A DNA stretch of 36,741 nt from an uncultured Olsenella sp. (lineage in GTDB: Bacteria > Actinomycetota > Coriobacteriia > Coriobacteriales > Atopobiaceae). The position numbers and the translations under genes were made by a program. This document shows, one piece after another, positions 1-8,496 of the stretch. Each line of letters begins with the position of its first letter. The first letter of the stretch is position 1. The stretch is taken from the NCBI GenBank assembly GCA_949290055.1, contig CASEQJ010000021.1, positions 1-36,741 on the forward strand. The letters run 5' to 3'. The notes under the pieces are model-generated. The model saw nothing but the letters and a program-made list of their open reading frames with translations. It was not told where the DNA came from and ran no database searches.

Positions 1-20
1 AACAGGCGGAGGGCCCGCGG

Positions 21-761
21 TCAGCGGCACGCGTCGACGAAGCTCTTCCAGAGCGCGAGGTCGGTCTCGACGGTGCGCCACGTGTACTCGGGGTGCCACT
101 GGACGCCGACGCAGAAGCGCCTGCCGACAACCTCGATACCCTCGGGGACGCCGTCGGTCGCGCGCGCGACGAGTCTCACGCCCTCGCCGAGGCGGTCGAC
201 GCAGCAGTGGTGCGCGGAGTTCGTCTGCACGAGCGCGGCGCCGCCGAGCGCGCGTGACAGAAGGGAGCCCTCCTCCACCTCCACGGGGTGGCAGACGGTG
301 TTCAGAATGCCGGTGTGGCGCCACTGGACCATGCCCTCGCGCGCGCCGAGGCTCGGCACGTCCATGCAGAGCGTCCCACCGAGCGCGACGTTCAGCAGCT
401 GCGTCCCCCGGCAGGTGGTGAGCAGGGGCTTGTCCGCGGCAACGACGGCGCGCAGAAGCGGCAGTTCGAAGGCGTCGCGCTGGGGACAGAGCAGCGTCGG
501 GTCGTAGGGGCGCTCGTCGCCCCAGAGCGCGGGGGACACGTCGGGCCCTCCCGGCACCGCAACGCCGTCGGCACGCTCCACGTACTCCGCAATGACGTCC
601 TCGTCCTCGGTGAGCGCCATCATGAGCGGCAGGCCGCCCGCGGCGAGAATCGCGTCGACGAAGCAGTCAGCTATGGCCTCCTGGGGGGCGATCGTCTCCG
701 AGCCCTCCACGACGGGCGCCTCCCAGCGAGGCGCGACAAGAACGACCGGTCTTCTCGCCAT
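21..761 (-). CDS. Peptidase C26 / gamma-glutamyl-GABA hydrolase-like class I glutamine amidotransferase
   Basis: 246 aa, full length for the PuuD-like family, which hydrolyses gamma-glutamyl amide bonds in the cytoplasm. The nucleophile is Cys117 in TTCRGTQLLN, and the catalytic His223 and Glu225 lie in GVQWHPEYT; PGGPD near residue 70 is the oxyanion/Gly-rich segment typical of the family. The ATG follows the stop of the ABC ATPase gene by only two bases, so it is the last gene of the amino-acid transporter operon. That context suggests it splits an imported gamma-glutamyl compound or amide, but the substrate cannot be read from sequence. Codons 3-4 are the rare Arg pair AGA AGA, part of a recurrent GCGAGAAG word. 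Confidence 0.88.
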   Translation of the reverse strand: MARRPVVLVAPRWEAPVVEGSETIAPQEAIADCFVDAILAAGGLPLMMALTEDEDVIAEYVERADGVAVPGGPDVSPALWGDERPYDPTLLCPQRDAFELPLLRAVVAADKPLLTTCRGTQLLNVALGGTLCMDVPSLGAREGMVQWRHTGILNTVCHPVEVEEGSLLSRALGGAALVQTNSAHHCCVDRLGEGVRLVARATDGVPEGIEVVGRRFCVGVQWHPEYTWRTVETDLALWKSFVDACR

Positions 762-763
762 GC

Positions 764-1528
764 CTAGTGCCCCTTGATCGAGTCGAGGAAGTCGCGGGCG
801 CGCTGCGTCTTGGGGTGGTCGAAGAACTCGTCGGGAGCACCCTCCTCCACGATCTGCCCGTCGGCCATGAAGACCACGCGGTCGGCCACGCGCCGCGCGA
901 AGCTCATTTCGTGCGTCACCACCACCATGGTCATGCCGCCGCGCGCAAGCTCGACCATGACGTCGAGCACCTCGTTGATCATCTCGGGGTCCAGCGCGCT
1001 CGTGGGCTCGTCGAACATCATGGCCTTCGGTTGCATGGCGAGCGAGCGCGCGATGGCCGCGCGCTGCTGCTGTCCGCCGGAGAGCTGGGCTGGTACCTTG
1101 TGTGCCTGCTCGGCCACGCCGACGCGCTCGAGGAGCTCCATGGCGCGCTTCTCGGCCTCCTCCTTGCCCTGCCCCAGGACCTCGCGCGGCCCGAGCGTCA
1201 CGTTGTCGAGAATGCTCATGTGCGCGAAGAGGTTGAACTGCTGAAAGACCATGCCGAGCTCGGCGCGCATGCGGGCAAGGTCGCGCCCCTCCTGCGGGAG
1301 CGGCTCGCCCTCGATCAAGATCTCACCGGAGTCGATCGTCTCGAGCCGGTTGATCGTGCGGCACATGGTCGACTTGCCGGAGCCGGAGGGGCCGATCACG
1401 ACGAGCACCTCGCCCTTGTTCACGGTCAGGTTCACGTCGCGCAGGACGTGGAGGTCGCCGTAGTGCTTGTCCACATGGCGAAGCTCTATCACCGGCACGT
1501 TCTTCTCGGCTGTGCTGTCTTGGCTCAT
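764..1528 (-). CDS. Polar amino-acid ABC transporter, ATP-binding protein (GlnQ type)
   Basis: 254 aa ATPase that powers uptake by the two adjacent permeases. Walker [10 protein letters not shown] is at 46-54, the Q-loop in MVFQQFNLF near 93-101, the signature LSGGQQQR at 149-156, Walker B AMMFDEP at 169-175 and the switch His206 in VVVTHEM. All catalytic elements are intact and the length matches the polar amino-acid (PAAT) family. It sits 13 bases after the second permease stop. The start is ATG with an upstream purine-rich AGGAACGGAA. The substrate is an amino acid or close relative by family; which one is not determinable here. Confidence 0.95.
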   Translation of the reverse strand: MSQDSTAEKNVPVIELRHVDKHYGDLHVLRDVNLTVNKGEVLVVIGPSGSGKSTMCRTINRLETIDSGEILIEGEPLPQEGRDLARMRAELGMVFQQFNLFAHMSILDNVTLGPREVLGQGKEEAEKRAMELLERVGVAEQAHKVPAQLSGGQQQRAAIARSLAMQPKAMMFDEPTSALDPEMINEVLDVMVELARGGMTMVVVTHEMSFARRVADRVVFMADGQIVEEGAPDEFFDHPKTQRARDFLDSIKGH

Positions 1529-1541
1529 GGCGATTCCGTTC

Positions 1542-2375
1542 CTAGCGAATGATCTTGACGCCCGTGCGACGGGCGACGTAGACCGAGGCCTTGTTTATGG
1601 CGAAGTTGATCAGGACGTAAATGACGGCGACGACCAGGTACATGGAGAGCAGCGCGTCGTAGTTGGTAATCAGCACGCGCGCGTTCTGCATGAGGTCGGG
1701 GTAGCTCACCACGTAGGCGACCGTCGTGTCCTTGACCACGACGACGAGCTGGGCAATGAGCGAGGGTATGACGTAGCGAACCGCCTGGGGCAGCACGATC
1801 TTTCTCATGGTCTTGGCGGGGCTGAGGCCGATTGAGAGCGCGGCCTCGACCTGTCCCTTGGGCACGGCGTTCACGCCCGCGCGGAAGACCTCCGCGAGCA
1901 CGCCCGAGGCGGCGAGCGCCACCGGCAGCGTGAGCATCCAGAAGGCAGGCATCTGGATTCCGTACTGCGGCACCACGAGGAAGAAGAAGTAAATCAGAAG
2001 CAGGCTCGGCACGCCGCGGAAGAAGTCGGTGACCACGCGGCAGACGGCCGCGAGCGGGGCGATCCCGCTCGTGCGCCCCAGCATGAGCGCAAGGCCCAGC
2101 ATGAGGGCTATGGCGCCGGCCGTGAGCGCGACCTCCACGGTGCCGACGAAGCCCCGCAGCAGAAAGCGCCACGTGGGCCACTCGAGCAGAAACGACCAGT
2201 AGCGCGGCGCGAGCTGCCCCGTCACGTAGAACTGCCGGACCACGACAAACGCGAGCAGGGCGAGAAGGACGGCGGAGACTGCCGTGCCGATCGCGATGCG
2301 GCGTCGGGCGCGCGGACCGGGCGCCTCGTAGAGGGCGGCGCGCACACTGGGCGCGCTTTGGGTGCGTCCGCTCAT
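1542..2375 (-). CDS. Amino-acid ABC transporter permease (second subunit)
   Basis: 277 aa inner-membrane subunit of the polar amino-acid transporter. A longer reading is open upstream, but the ATG at 2375 overlaps the TGA of the preceding permease as ATGA, the usual coupling in this operon, and everything upstream is antisense-quality shadow of that gene. After a soluble, basic N-terminus of about 35 residues there is a TM segment ([12 protein letters not shown]), then the HisM/GlnP-type permease domain with the EAA-loop region [20 protein letters not shown]. The first permease lacks the long N-terminal extension, so the two subunits form a heterodimer. Confidence 0.93.
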   Translation of the reverse strand: MSGRTQSAPSVRAALYEAPGPRARRRIAIGTAVSAVLLALLAFVVVRQFYVTGQLAPRYWSFLLEWPTWRFLLRGFVGTVEVALTAGAIALMLGLALMLGRTSGIAPLAAVCRVVTDFFRGVPSLLLIYFFFLVVPQYGIQMPAFWMLTLPVALAASGVLAEVFRAGVNAVPKGQVEAALSIGLSPAKTMRKIVLPQAVRYVIPSLIAQLVVVVKDTTVAYVVSYPDLMQNARVLITNYDALLSMYLVVAVIYVLINFAINKASVYVARRTGVKIIR

Positions 2376-3031
2376 CTGAGAATCCTCACCCTCTTGTCGA
2401 GGCGGTTGCCCGCGAAGGATATGACAAAGGCGGTGAGCACGTACCCGAGCGCCGAGATCAGGAAGGCAAGAATGCCGCCCGTGGCGCGCGTGTTGACGTA
2501 GGAGACCACGCCCGTGAGCTCCTGGGGCGAGAGCGGCACCTGGGAGCCGAGCGCGGTGGTGAGCATGACGGCAATGAGCAGGTTCGTCATGGGCAGCACC
2601 GTGGTGCGCAGCGCCTGCGGGATCACAATGTGCCGCAGGATCTGCGTGAACGTGAGCCCGACGGAGCGCGCCGCCTCGATCTGGCCGACGCCGATCGTGT
2701 TGATGCCGCTCATGAAGTTCTCGGAGCCAAAAGCCGAGCCGAGCAGCACCACCGTGACAATGACGCAGGTCCGCCAGTCGAGAACCACGCGCAGCTGCGG
2801 CAGGGCGTAGGCTATGAGAATGAGCAGCGCGACGCCGGGAATGTTGCGGAACACCTGGACATAGAGCTCGCCGAGGCCGCGCAGCGGAGCGACGGGGCTC
2901 ACGCGCGCGACCGTCACGAGCACGGCGAGCACCATGACGAAGACGAACGAGACCGCCGTCATGGACCACGTCGCGAGCAGGCCGTCGAGGTAGTTCTGCC
3001 CGTATGTCCCGAGAAGCTCAGCGAGGCTCAT
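2372..3031 (-). CDS. Amino-acid ABC transporter permease (first subunit)
   Basis: 219 aa, typical for GlnP/HisQ-like permeases. The N-terminus MSLAELLGTYGQNYL leads into several hydrophobic segments, and the EAA loop contacting the ATPase is visible in the stretch around GVGQIEAARSVGLTFTQILR. The gene begins 18 bases after the substrate-binding protein gene and overlaps the next permease by 4 bp. Together with the other subunits it forms the membrane channel of a type I importer. No truncation or frameshift is seen. Confidence 0.93.
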   Translation of the reverse strand: MSLAELLGTYGQNYLDGLLATWSMTAVSFVFVMVLAVLVTVARVSPVAPLRGLGELYVQVFRNIPGVALLILIAYALPQLRVVLDWRTCVIVTVVLLGSAFGSENFMSGINTIGVGQIEAARSVGLTFTQILRHIVIPQALRTTVLPMTNLLIAVMLTTALGSQVPLSPQELTGVVSYVNTRATGGILAFLISALGYVLTAFVISFAGNRLDKRVRILR

Positions 3032-3049
3032 GCGACTCCCCCGCGTGTC

Positions 3050-4015
3050 CTACGCGCCGATGGCGGGCGGCTCGGGAACCGTGTCGATTCCGGCGCGGTC
3101 GCCAATGCAGAGCTGCCAGAGCTCCTCCCAGACGCCCTCGTCCTCAATCTGCTGGAGCCAGGCGTTCACGAAGGCGACGCCGTCGGAGTCGAGCGGCATT
3201 CCTATGCCGTAGGCGTCGACGGGGCCAAACTCCTCGCCGGCGAGGCGGTAGCGCCCGGGGTTGCGCGTCATGGAACCCATCTGCATGGCCGTGTCGATCA
3301 CGTAGGCGTCGACGCGACCCTGGGAGAGCGCCGTGCGCGCCTCCTCGTCGGTCTTGAACTCCTGCACGCTGGCGTCGGGCGCGTACTCCTCCAGAATCGC
3401 GGGGCCGGTGGAGCCGGACTGCGCGGCGACGTTCTTACCCGCGAGGTCCTCGACGGAGTTAATGTCGGAGTTGTCCGCCATGACGAGAATGGACTGCTGC
3501 GTGGTGTAGTAGGGACCAGCGAAGGAAATGACCTTCTTGCGGTCGTCATTGATCGAGTAGGTGGCAAAGACGACGTCGACCTGGTCGTTCTGCAGCACGG
3601 ACTCACGCGTGTCAGAGGTGACCTGGGTGATCTCCTGCTTGGACTCGTCACCCAGAATGTAGCGCGTGAGCAGCTGGGAGAGACCGGCGTCGAAGCCGCG
3701 GGTCTTGCCGTCCTGCTCGTTCAGAGACGAGAAGAGCAGCGAGGTCTGGACGCCGCCCACGCGCAGCTTGCCGGCCTCTTTGACCTTGGACGCCCAGGCC
3801 GACGCGGCAATCTCGTCGTCTGTGGCAACGGCGCCCGAAGCAATGAGCTCGTCATAGGCGGTTGCGTCAAGCTTGGTCTCCTCGGTGGCCTCCTCGTCCG
3901 TCTCGGGGGCGGGCGCCTCCGCGTCGCTGCAGGCGACGAGACCGAGCGAGGCAAGGGCGGCGGCGCCGAGGCCAAGCGCCTGGCGGCGGTTGAGCATGAG
4001 GTCGTTGAGCGACAT
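3050..4015 (-). CDS. Amino-acid ABC transporter substrate-binding lipoprotein
   Basis: 321 aa extracellular solute-binding protein family 3. I take the ATG at 4015 because AAGGAAG lies just upstream; a longer reading adds 18 residues before the signal peptide. The N-terminus has a twin-arginine-like NRRQALGLGAAALASL followed by lipobox LVAC, so the mature protein should be lipid-anchored at Cys. An acidic Ser/Thr/Glu-rich linker follows, then the bilobed binding domain with features such as KLRVGGVQTSLLFSS, DVVFATYSI and SGSTGPAILEEY. First gene of the operon and presumably the specificity determinant. The promoter lies upstream in an AT-richer gap. Confidence 0.93.
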   Translation of the reverse strand: MSLNDLMLNRRQALGLGAAALASLGLVACSDAEAPAPETDEEATEETKLDATAYDELIASGAVATDDEIAASAWASKVKEAGKLRVGGVQTSLLFSSLNEQDGKTRGFDAGLSQLLTRYILGDESKQEITQVTSDTRESVLQNDQVDVVFATYSINDDRKKVISFAGPYYTTQQSILVMADNSDINSVEDLAGKNVAAQSGSTGPAILEEYAPDASVQEFKTDEEARTALSQGRVDAYVIDTAMQMGSMTRNPGRYRLAGEEFGPVDAYGIGMPLDSDGVAFVNAWLQQIEDEGVWEELWQLCIGDRAGIDTVPEPPAIGA

Positions 4016-4055
4016 GGGGACTTCCTTCCGATAGGGTCTCCGTACACGTCTCAAA

Positions 4056-4061
4056 ATTGTA
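4056..4061 (-). promoter_or_regulatory. Candidate -10 of the ABC transporter operon
   Basis: Minus-strand TACAAT in the context GGGTACAATTTTG, about 40 bases upstream of the substrate-binding protein ATG. No convincing -35 hexamer is seen at 17 bp. Confidence 0.45.
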
Positions 4062-4153
4062 CCCAACACACTAGGAATTAAATCCCCTCAACCGCTCGCC
4101 CGTCACCTCCCCGTAACCTCGACCCGAGAAGACCTGCAGCGCCGCGACGGCAA

Positions 4154-4235
4154 AACGTTGGAGGTCGTATATATCAGTAAGCCAATACGCGATTTCCATC
4201 GTTTTAGGCCCCAATAACGTTGGAAGTTGCGTATT
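4154..4235. repeat. AT-rich control region with direct and inverted repeats
   Basis: In the roughly 300-base gap between ackA and the ABC operon there are two direct copies of AACGTTGGARGTYG, at 4154-4167 and 4216-4229, each followed by (GC)GTAT. The second copy ends in GCGTATT (4229-4235), the inverse of AATACGC at 4184-4190. The segment is clearly lower in GC than its surroundings. It may hold operator sites for the downstream transporter operon, whose start codon is about 140-220 bases away; no known regulator consensus is recognised. Apart from this, the -10 at 4056-4061 and the hairpin at 4252-4283, the gap holds nothing I recognise. Confidence 0.45.
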
Positions 4236-4251
4236 AGCGCCCTTTGTCAGA

Positions 4252-4283
4252 GAGAGGCCCGGCTCCCAGGGGCCGGGCCTCTC
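4252..4283 (-). terminator. Hairpin after ackA
   Basis: A perfect 12-bp stem, GAGAGGCCCGGC with GCCGGGCCTCTC and an 8-base loop, lies 33 bases beyond the ackA stop. There is no T-run on the minus strand after the stem, so this is either a weak intrinsic terminator or an RNA 3'-end stabiliser. Confidence 0.6.
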
Positions 4284-4315
4284 AAAAGCACGTGCGGAGG
4301 GAAGTGCCCGTGGCG

Positions 4316-5485
4316 CTACCCGAGCAGCTCCTCGACGTCGAGCGCGATCATGTACTCCTCGTTGGTGGGAACCACCATGACGGTGATCGCGGAGTCGGGC
4401 GTGGAGATCACGCGCGGCTCGTCGGAGCGCGGCGCGTTCTTCTCGGCGTCGATCTTGACGCCCATCCAGCCGAGCAGCTCGCAGATACCGGCGCGAATCT
4501 CGGGCGCGTTCTCGCCGATGCCGGCGGTGAAGACCATGGTGTCCACGCCCTGCATGGAGGCGGCCATCTCGGCAAAGAGCTGGGAGACGCGGTAGTTGAA
4601 CATGTCGAGGGCCATCTGGCACTTCTCGTCGCCGTTGGCGGCGCCGGCCTCGATGTCGCGGGAGTCGGAGGAGACCTCGGAGACGGCGAGAAGACCGGAC
4701 TTCTTGTTCATCATCGTATCGATCTCGTCGACGCTCATGTGCGCCTCGCGGCTGAGGTAGAAGACCGTGGCGGGGTCGAGCGTGCCGCAGCGGGTGCCCA
4801 TGATCAGGCCGTCGAGCGGCGTGAGGCCCATGGTGGTGTCCATGCACTTTCCGTCCTGAATGGCGCACAGCGACGCGCCCGAGCCAAGGTGGCAGCTCAC
4901 GAGCTTGTGGGTCTTGTCGCCCATGATCTGGTGGACGGTGCGCCAAATGAAGCGGTGGCTCGTGCCGTGGGCGCCGTACTTGCGGACGTGATAGGTGTCC
5001 ACCACGTCGCGCGGAAGGGCGTAGCGCCAGGCGTGCTCGGGCATGTGGTAGTGGAAGGCAGTATCCGGCACGATCACGTTGCCGATCTCGGGAAACATGT
5101 CGCGGCAGATCTCAATGACGTCGGCCTCGGCGTAGTTGTGCAGCGGAGCCAGCGGGGCGACCTCGCGAACCTGGGCGAGCGTCTCGTCGGTCACGACGGC
5201 GGACTCGGGGAAGTACCAGCCGCCCTGAACCACGCGGTGGCCAATGCCGCCAATGGGCTTGTCGACCGTCTTGAGAATGTCAAAGACGTACTTGATAGCG
5301 GTCTTGTGGTCGGGGAGCGCGACCTCGAGCTTCTGCTTCTCGCCACCCATCTCCTCATGGCCGACGAACGAGCCGTCGATGCCGATGCGCTCGCAGTTGC
5401 CCTTCGCATAGACCTCGCGCGTGTCGACGTCAAGAAGCTGGTACTTGAGCGACGAGCTGCCGGCGTTGATAACGAGTACGTTCAT
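4316..5485 (-). CDS. ackA: Acetate kinase
   Basis: 389 aa cytosolic enzyme making ATP and acetate from acetyl phosphate and ADP. The start at 5485 gives MNVLVINAGSSSLKYQLLD, the canonical ackA N-terminus with N7 and the phosphate-binding SSS, preceded by GGGAGGAGAG; a 16-residue longer reading lacks support. Family motifs GHRVVQGG, GTSHRFI, CHLGSGASLCAI and FTAGIGENAPEIR are all intact. Phosphotransacetylase is not next to it, unlike the common pta-ackA arrangement, so acetyl-phosphate must come from elsewhere in the genome. A 253-base gap containing two palindromic elements separates it from the HIT gene upstream. Confidence 0.98.
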   Translation of the reverse strand: MNVLVINAGSSSLKYQLLDVDTREVYAKGNCERIGIDGSFVGHEEMGGEKQKLEVALPDHKTAIKYVFDILKTVDKPIGGIGHRVVQGGWYFPESAVVTDETLAQVREVAPLAPLHNYAEADVIEICRDMFPEIGNVIVPDTAFHYHMPEHAWRYALPRDVVDTYHVRKYGAHGTSHRFIWRTVHQIMGDKTHKLVSCHLGSGASLCAIQDGKCMDTTMGLTPLDGLIMGTRCGTLDPATVFYLSREAHMSVDEIDTMMNKKSGLLAVSEVSSDSRDIEAGAANGDEKCQMALDMFNYRVSQLFAEMAASMQGVDTMVFTAGIGENAPEIRAGICELLGWMGVKIDAEKNAPRSDEPRVISTPDSAITVMVVPTNEEYMIALDVEELLG

Positions 5486-5582
5486 GACTCTCCTCCCGCG
5501 GGGTCTCCCCCACTCGGCGTTGAAACACAGCACTCACATGATACGCCCGAAAAGGGCCGAAGTTCGCCTCACGTCGCCGAAC

Positions 5583-5651
5583 GGGCCGGGCGTGGTTCTC
5601 TCCGGGAAGTGCGCTGACGCGAAACTTCCCTCCGAGAACCACGCCCGGCCC
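5583..5651 (+). repeat. Palindromic element A1
   Basis: An 18-bp perfect outer stem, GGGCCGGGCGTGGTTCTC at 5583-5600 pairing with 5634-5651, encloses a 33-base loop (5601-5633). Inside the loop a second stem GGGAAGT/ACTTCCC flanks GCGCTGACGCGAA. The loop matches the reverse complement of the loop in element A2 almost base for base, while the outer stems of the two elements are unrelated. The element lies between the HIT gene 3' end and ackA and could also work as a terminator. Confidence 0.8.
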
Positions 5652-5663
5652 TGGGCAACGACA

Positions 5664-5727
5664 GGCGGTCGGGTCTTCCGGAGGAAAGTTTCGCGAAGCG
5701 CACTTTCCGTAGGAAGACCCGACCGCC
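5664..5727 (-). repeat. Palindromic element A2 (inverted relative to A1)
   Basis: A 16-bp perfect outer stem, GGCGGTCGGGTCTTCC at 5664-5679 pairing with 5712-5727, encloses a 32-base loop. Read on the minus strand the loop is CGGAAAGTGCGCTTCGCGAA continuing to ACTTTCCTCC, the same core as A1 with a compensatory change in the inner stem (GGAAAGT/ACTTTCC versus GGGAAGT/ACTTCCC). It starts 12 bases after the HIT gene stop. Confidence 0.8.
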
Positions 5728-5738
5728 GGACAGCTGGT

Positions 5739-6083
5739 CTAGGCGGGAATGAGGCCCTCGCCGAGGGGCTTGCCGCCGAGGACGTGCATGTGCAGGTGCA
5801 TGACCGTCTGCCCGGCCGCCGCACCGGTGTTCATAATGCAGCGAAAGCCGGACTCCGCGACGCCGGTCTTCTCGGCAACCGCCTTGACCGCGCGCTCCAT
5901 GGAGGCAAGCGTCTCGGCGGGGACGTCGTCGACGAAGTTGTCGTGGTGTGCCTTGGGCACCACGAGAACGTGGACGGGAGCCTGCGGGTTGAGGTCGTTG
6001 AACGCGACCACGTTGTCGTCCTCGTAGAGGAACTCGCTCGGAATCTCGCCGTTGGCGATCTTGCAGAAGACGCAGTCGGACAT
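5739..6083 (-). CDS. HIT family protein (HinT-like purine nucleoside phosphoramidase)
   Basis: 114 aa, the usual HINT length. The N-terminal CVFCKIANGEIPS and the triad MHLHMHVLGG (His96, His98, His100) are typical of HinT hydrolases that cleave adenosine phosphoramidates and related NMP conjugates. A CxxC pair at residues 4 and 7 is the metal-binding pair seen in many bacterial HITs. It lies 14 bases after xseB, so it is probably co-transcribed with xseA-xseB. Its physiological substrate is not indicated by context. Confidence 0.93.
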   Translation of the reverse strand: MSDCVFCKIANGEIPSEFLYEDDNVVAFNDLNPQAPVHVLVVPKAHHDNFVDDVPAETLASMERAVKAVAEKTGVAESGFRCIMNTGAAAGQTVMHLHMHVLGGKPLGEGLIPA

Positions 6084-6097
6084 GGGTGGGCTCCCCT

Positions 6098-6367
6098 CTA
6101 CTCGTTGAGATAGGCGGTGCTCGGCGCGGACGCGGTGTCCGTCGTCGCGGCGTTCTCGTCGGTGGCGTCGAGAAGGACGCGCACGCGCTGCTCGGCGCTC
6201 GAGAGGCGCTCGCGCAGACTTTTCAGGAGCTCGACGCCTCGGCCATAGCGCTCGAGCGACTCCTCGAGCTCGAGATCGCCCGACTCGAGCGAGCGCACGA
6301 TCTGCTCGAGCTCGACGGACGCCTCCTTGAACGTCATGTCCTCAATCTTCTTGACCTCGTCTGCCAT
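6098..6367 (-). CDS. xseB: Exodeoxyribonuclease VII small subunit
   Basis: 89 aa with the start at 6367 (MADEVKKIEDMTFKEASVEL), chosen because GGAAGGGAGAG stands just upstream; a 7-residue longer form would overlap xseA. The core EQIVRSLESGDLELEESLE and YGRGVELLKSLRERL are the XseB helical hairpin that binds the large subunit. The C-terminal tail of about 25 residues is Ala/Thr/Asp-rich and probably disordered. It lies 17 bases after xseA, forming the standard xseA-xseB pair. Confidence 0.95.
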   Translation of the reverse strand: MADEVKKIEDMTFKEASVELEQIVRSLESGDLELEESLERYGRGVELLKSLRERLSSAEQRVRVLLDATDENAATTDTASAPSTAYLNE

Positions 6368-6384
6368 GTCTCTCCCTTCCGGGC

Positions 6385-7731
6385 TCACGCCCGACCTTCG
6401 TGGGTTTCGTCTACCGTTGCGTCAAAGGAGCCGCTCCCGACCATAACGCGCACCCGCTCGCCCTGCGTGAGCTCGCGGGCGTCCCTCACCACGCGACCGG
6501 CGTCGTCGCGCGCTATGGCATAGCCACGCGAGAGGACGGAGAGCGGCGAGAGCGCCTCGAGCGAAGCGGCGAGACGCGCGAGCGTTGCCTCGCCGGGACG
6601 CAGCATGCGCCCGCCGGAGTCACGCAGGCGCGCCGCGGCCTCCTCGCACCGCCGCTCGTTGAGCGCGAGCGAGCGGGGAATGGCGTCATGGAGGCGCTGC
6701 TCGGTCTGCAGGAGCTCGCTGGCCCGGTCGCGAATCGGGGCGGCGGGGTCGACGAGGCAGCGCCGGCTGCCGAGCGCCTCGAGGGCGACGCGGCGGCGCG
6801 AGAGCGAGGACTCGACGCTCCCCGTCATGAGCCGCCCCTGGGCCTCGACGCGCTGACGGCACACGTCGAGCGCGGAGGCCATGGCGCGGCCGAGCCGCAC
6901 CTGGCGCTGAATCATCTGCCGCTCCACCTCGTCAATGGCGGGCGCGACCGACTCGGCGGCGGCGGTGGGCGTCGAGGCGCGGCGGTCCGCCACCATGTCG
7001 GCGATCGTCGTGTCCGGCTCGTGGCCGATTCCGGTGACCACGGGAACCGGGCAGGCCGCGATCGCGCGGGCGAGCCCCTCGTCGTTGAAGCACATGAGGT
7101 CCTCGAACGAGCCGCCGCCGCGAACGAGCAGTATGGCGTCGGGGCGTGAGGCGGCGGCGGTCGAAAGCGCACGGACTATGGTCTTCGGGGCGTCCGCGCC
7201 CTGCACCGAGCAGCCGACCACGTCAATCTCGACGAGCGGGTTGCGGCGCGCGAGGGTGCGCTTCACGTCCTCTATGACGCTGCCGGAGAGCGAGGTCACG
7301 ACGCAGACGCGCGAGCAGAACGCCGGGACGTGACGCTTTCTCGCGGGGTCCATGAGACCCTCGCGCTCGAGCGCGCGGGCGAGCTCGGCGACCTGCTGGC
7401 GCAGGAGCCCCTCCCCCGCCGCCTCGACGCGGCTCGCCACGAACGAGAGCTTGCCCGACGCCTTGTAGACGTCGAACTTGCCCGTCAGCTGCACCGCGAG
7501 ACCGTCGCGCAACTGGAAGGCGAGCTTCGCCGCCGTCCCGCGCCACACGATGACGCTCATGGAGGCACCGTCGTCCTTGACGTCGAAGTAGCAGTGGCCC
7601 GAGCGGGCGTTGGGACCCCGGAAGCCGGAGACCTCGCCGTTCACCACGAGCGTCGGCCACGACGAGACCGCGCCCTTGGCAAGGGTCACGGCGTCGGTGA
7701 CGGAAATGGGCTGGTTCGCGGCCGCGGGCAT
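6385..7731 (-). CDS. xseA: Exodeoxyribonuclease VII large subunit
   Basis: 448 aa nuclease subunit degrading single-stranded DNA to oligonucleotides. The N-terminal OB-fold (ISVTDAVTLAKGAV, VNGEVSGFRGP, GHCYFDVKD) occupies about residues 8-105. The catalytic domain has PRKRH-like DPARKRHVPAFCSRVCVV, then DAILLVRGGGSFEDLMCFND and VPVVTGIGHEPDTTIADMVA, all diagnostic of XseA. A coiled-coil region and a C-terminal VLSRGYAIARDDAG follow. The ATG overlaps the zinc peptidase stop by one base (TGATG), so the two genes are translationally coupled. Confidence 0.97.
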   Translation of the reverse strand: MPAAANQPISVTDAVTLAKGAVSSWPTLVVNGEVSGFRGPNARSGHCYFDVKDDGASMSVIVWRGTAAKLAFQLRDGLAVQLTGKFDVYKASGKLSFVASRVEAAGEGLLRQQVAELARALEREGLMDPARKRHVPAFCSRVCVVTSLSGSVIEDVKRTLARRNPLVEIDVVGCSVQGADAPKTIVRALSTAAASRPDAILLVRGGGSFEDLMCFNDEGLARAIAACPVPVVTGIGHEPDTTIADMVADRRASTPTAAAESVAPAIDEVERQMIQRQVRLGRAMASALDVCRQRVEAQGRLMTGSVESSLSRRRVALEALGSRRCLVDPAAPIRDRASELLQTEQRLHDAIPRSLALNERRCEEAAARLRDSGGRMLRPGEATLARLAASLEALSPLSVLSRGYAIARDDAGRVVRDARELTQGERVRVMVGSGSFDATVDETHEGRA

Positions 7732-8429
7732 CAGTCGTTGCTCCTTCCGCCGTAGCGACCGAGCAGGTACACGAGCTGCATGACCGAGGTCAGCGCAGCC
7801 GCGACGTAGGTGAGGGCGGCCGCGGTGAGCACGGAGCGGGCGCCCTTCTCGTCAAGGCCGGAGCCGCGCGAGGAGAGAAACGCGACGGCGCGCCGCGAGG
7901 CGTCGATCTCGACGGGCAGCGTCACGATCTGGAAGACCACCGCAACGGCGAAGAGGACGATAGCGAGCTGCATGAGGCCGCCGAGGTTGAGCAGGACGCC
8001 GGCCAAAAGCACGAGGATCCAGGAGTTCTCGGCTATGGTGACGGCGGGCACGAGCATGGTGCGCAGGCGGTAGGGGAAGAACCCCTGAGCCGCCTGAATG
8101 GCGTGGCCCGCCTCATGGCAGGCAACGGCGAGCGAGGCGACGGAGGCGCCGCGGTAGTTGTCCTCGGAGAGGTGCAGCTTGTTGTCGCGCGGGTCGTAGT
8201 GGTCGGTGAGCGAGCCGGCGACGCGCGCGATCCCCACGCCGGAGGCCCCGCCGTCAGCGAGCATGACGCGCGCGACCTCGGCGCCCGTGCCCGGAATGCC
8301 GGCGTCGACCTGGGACCACTTGCGGTAGGTGCTTCGTATGTAGGCCTGGGCGGCCGTCCCCAGGACGAGCGCCACCAGGACGACGACAAGGTAGCCGGCG
8401 TCGACGCCGTAGCCAAAGTAGAGGGGCAT
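7731..8429 (-). CDS. Membrane-bound neutral zinc metallopeptidase (YugP-like)
   Basis: 232 aa, family of putative zinc peptidases with HEXXH. The start at 8429 (MPLYFGYGVDAGYLVVVL) is preceded by GGAGA; a 14-residue longer form has no ribosome site. TM1 is about residues 12-30. The active-site helix ACHEAGHAIQAAQGF has the zinc ligands at 105 and 109. At least two more hydrophobic segments follow (WILVLLAGVLLNLGGL, LAIVLFAVAVVFQIVTL), then EIDASRRAVAFLSSRG and a C-terminal TM. No proven physiological substrate is known to me for the family. Its tight overlap with xseA is probably operon economy, not function. Confidence 0.9.
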   Translation of the reverse strand: MPLYFGYGVDAGYLVVVLVALVLGTAAQAYIRSTYRKWSQVDAGIPGTGAEVARVMLADGGASGVGIARVAGSLTDHYDPRDNKLHLSEDNYRGASVASLAVACHEAGHAIQAAQGFFPYRLRTMLVPAVTIAENSWILVLLAGVLLNLGGLMQLAIVLFAVAVVFQIVTLPVEIDASRRAVAFLSSRGSGLDEKGARSVLTAAALTYVAAALTSVMQLVYLLGRYGGRSND

Positions 8430-8496
8430 GCTGTCTCCAATCGTCGGGACTCTGCTCCATTCTACCCGCACGACCGGACACGAATCACCGGGCGCG

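Noticed and set aside
2376..2969. A 475-residue version of the second permease
   Set aside because: The extension overlaps the first permease gene antiparallel in frame content and has no membrane or family character; the ATGA overlap sets the start at 2375.
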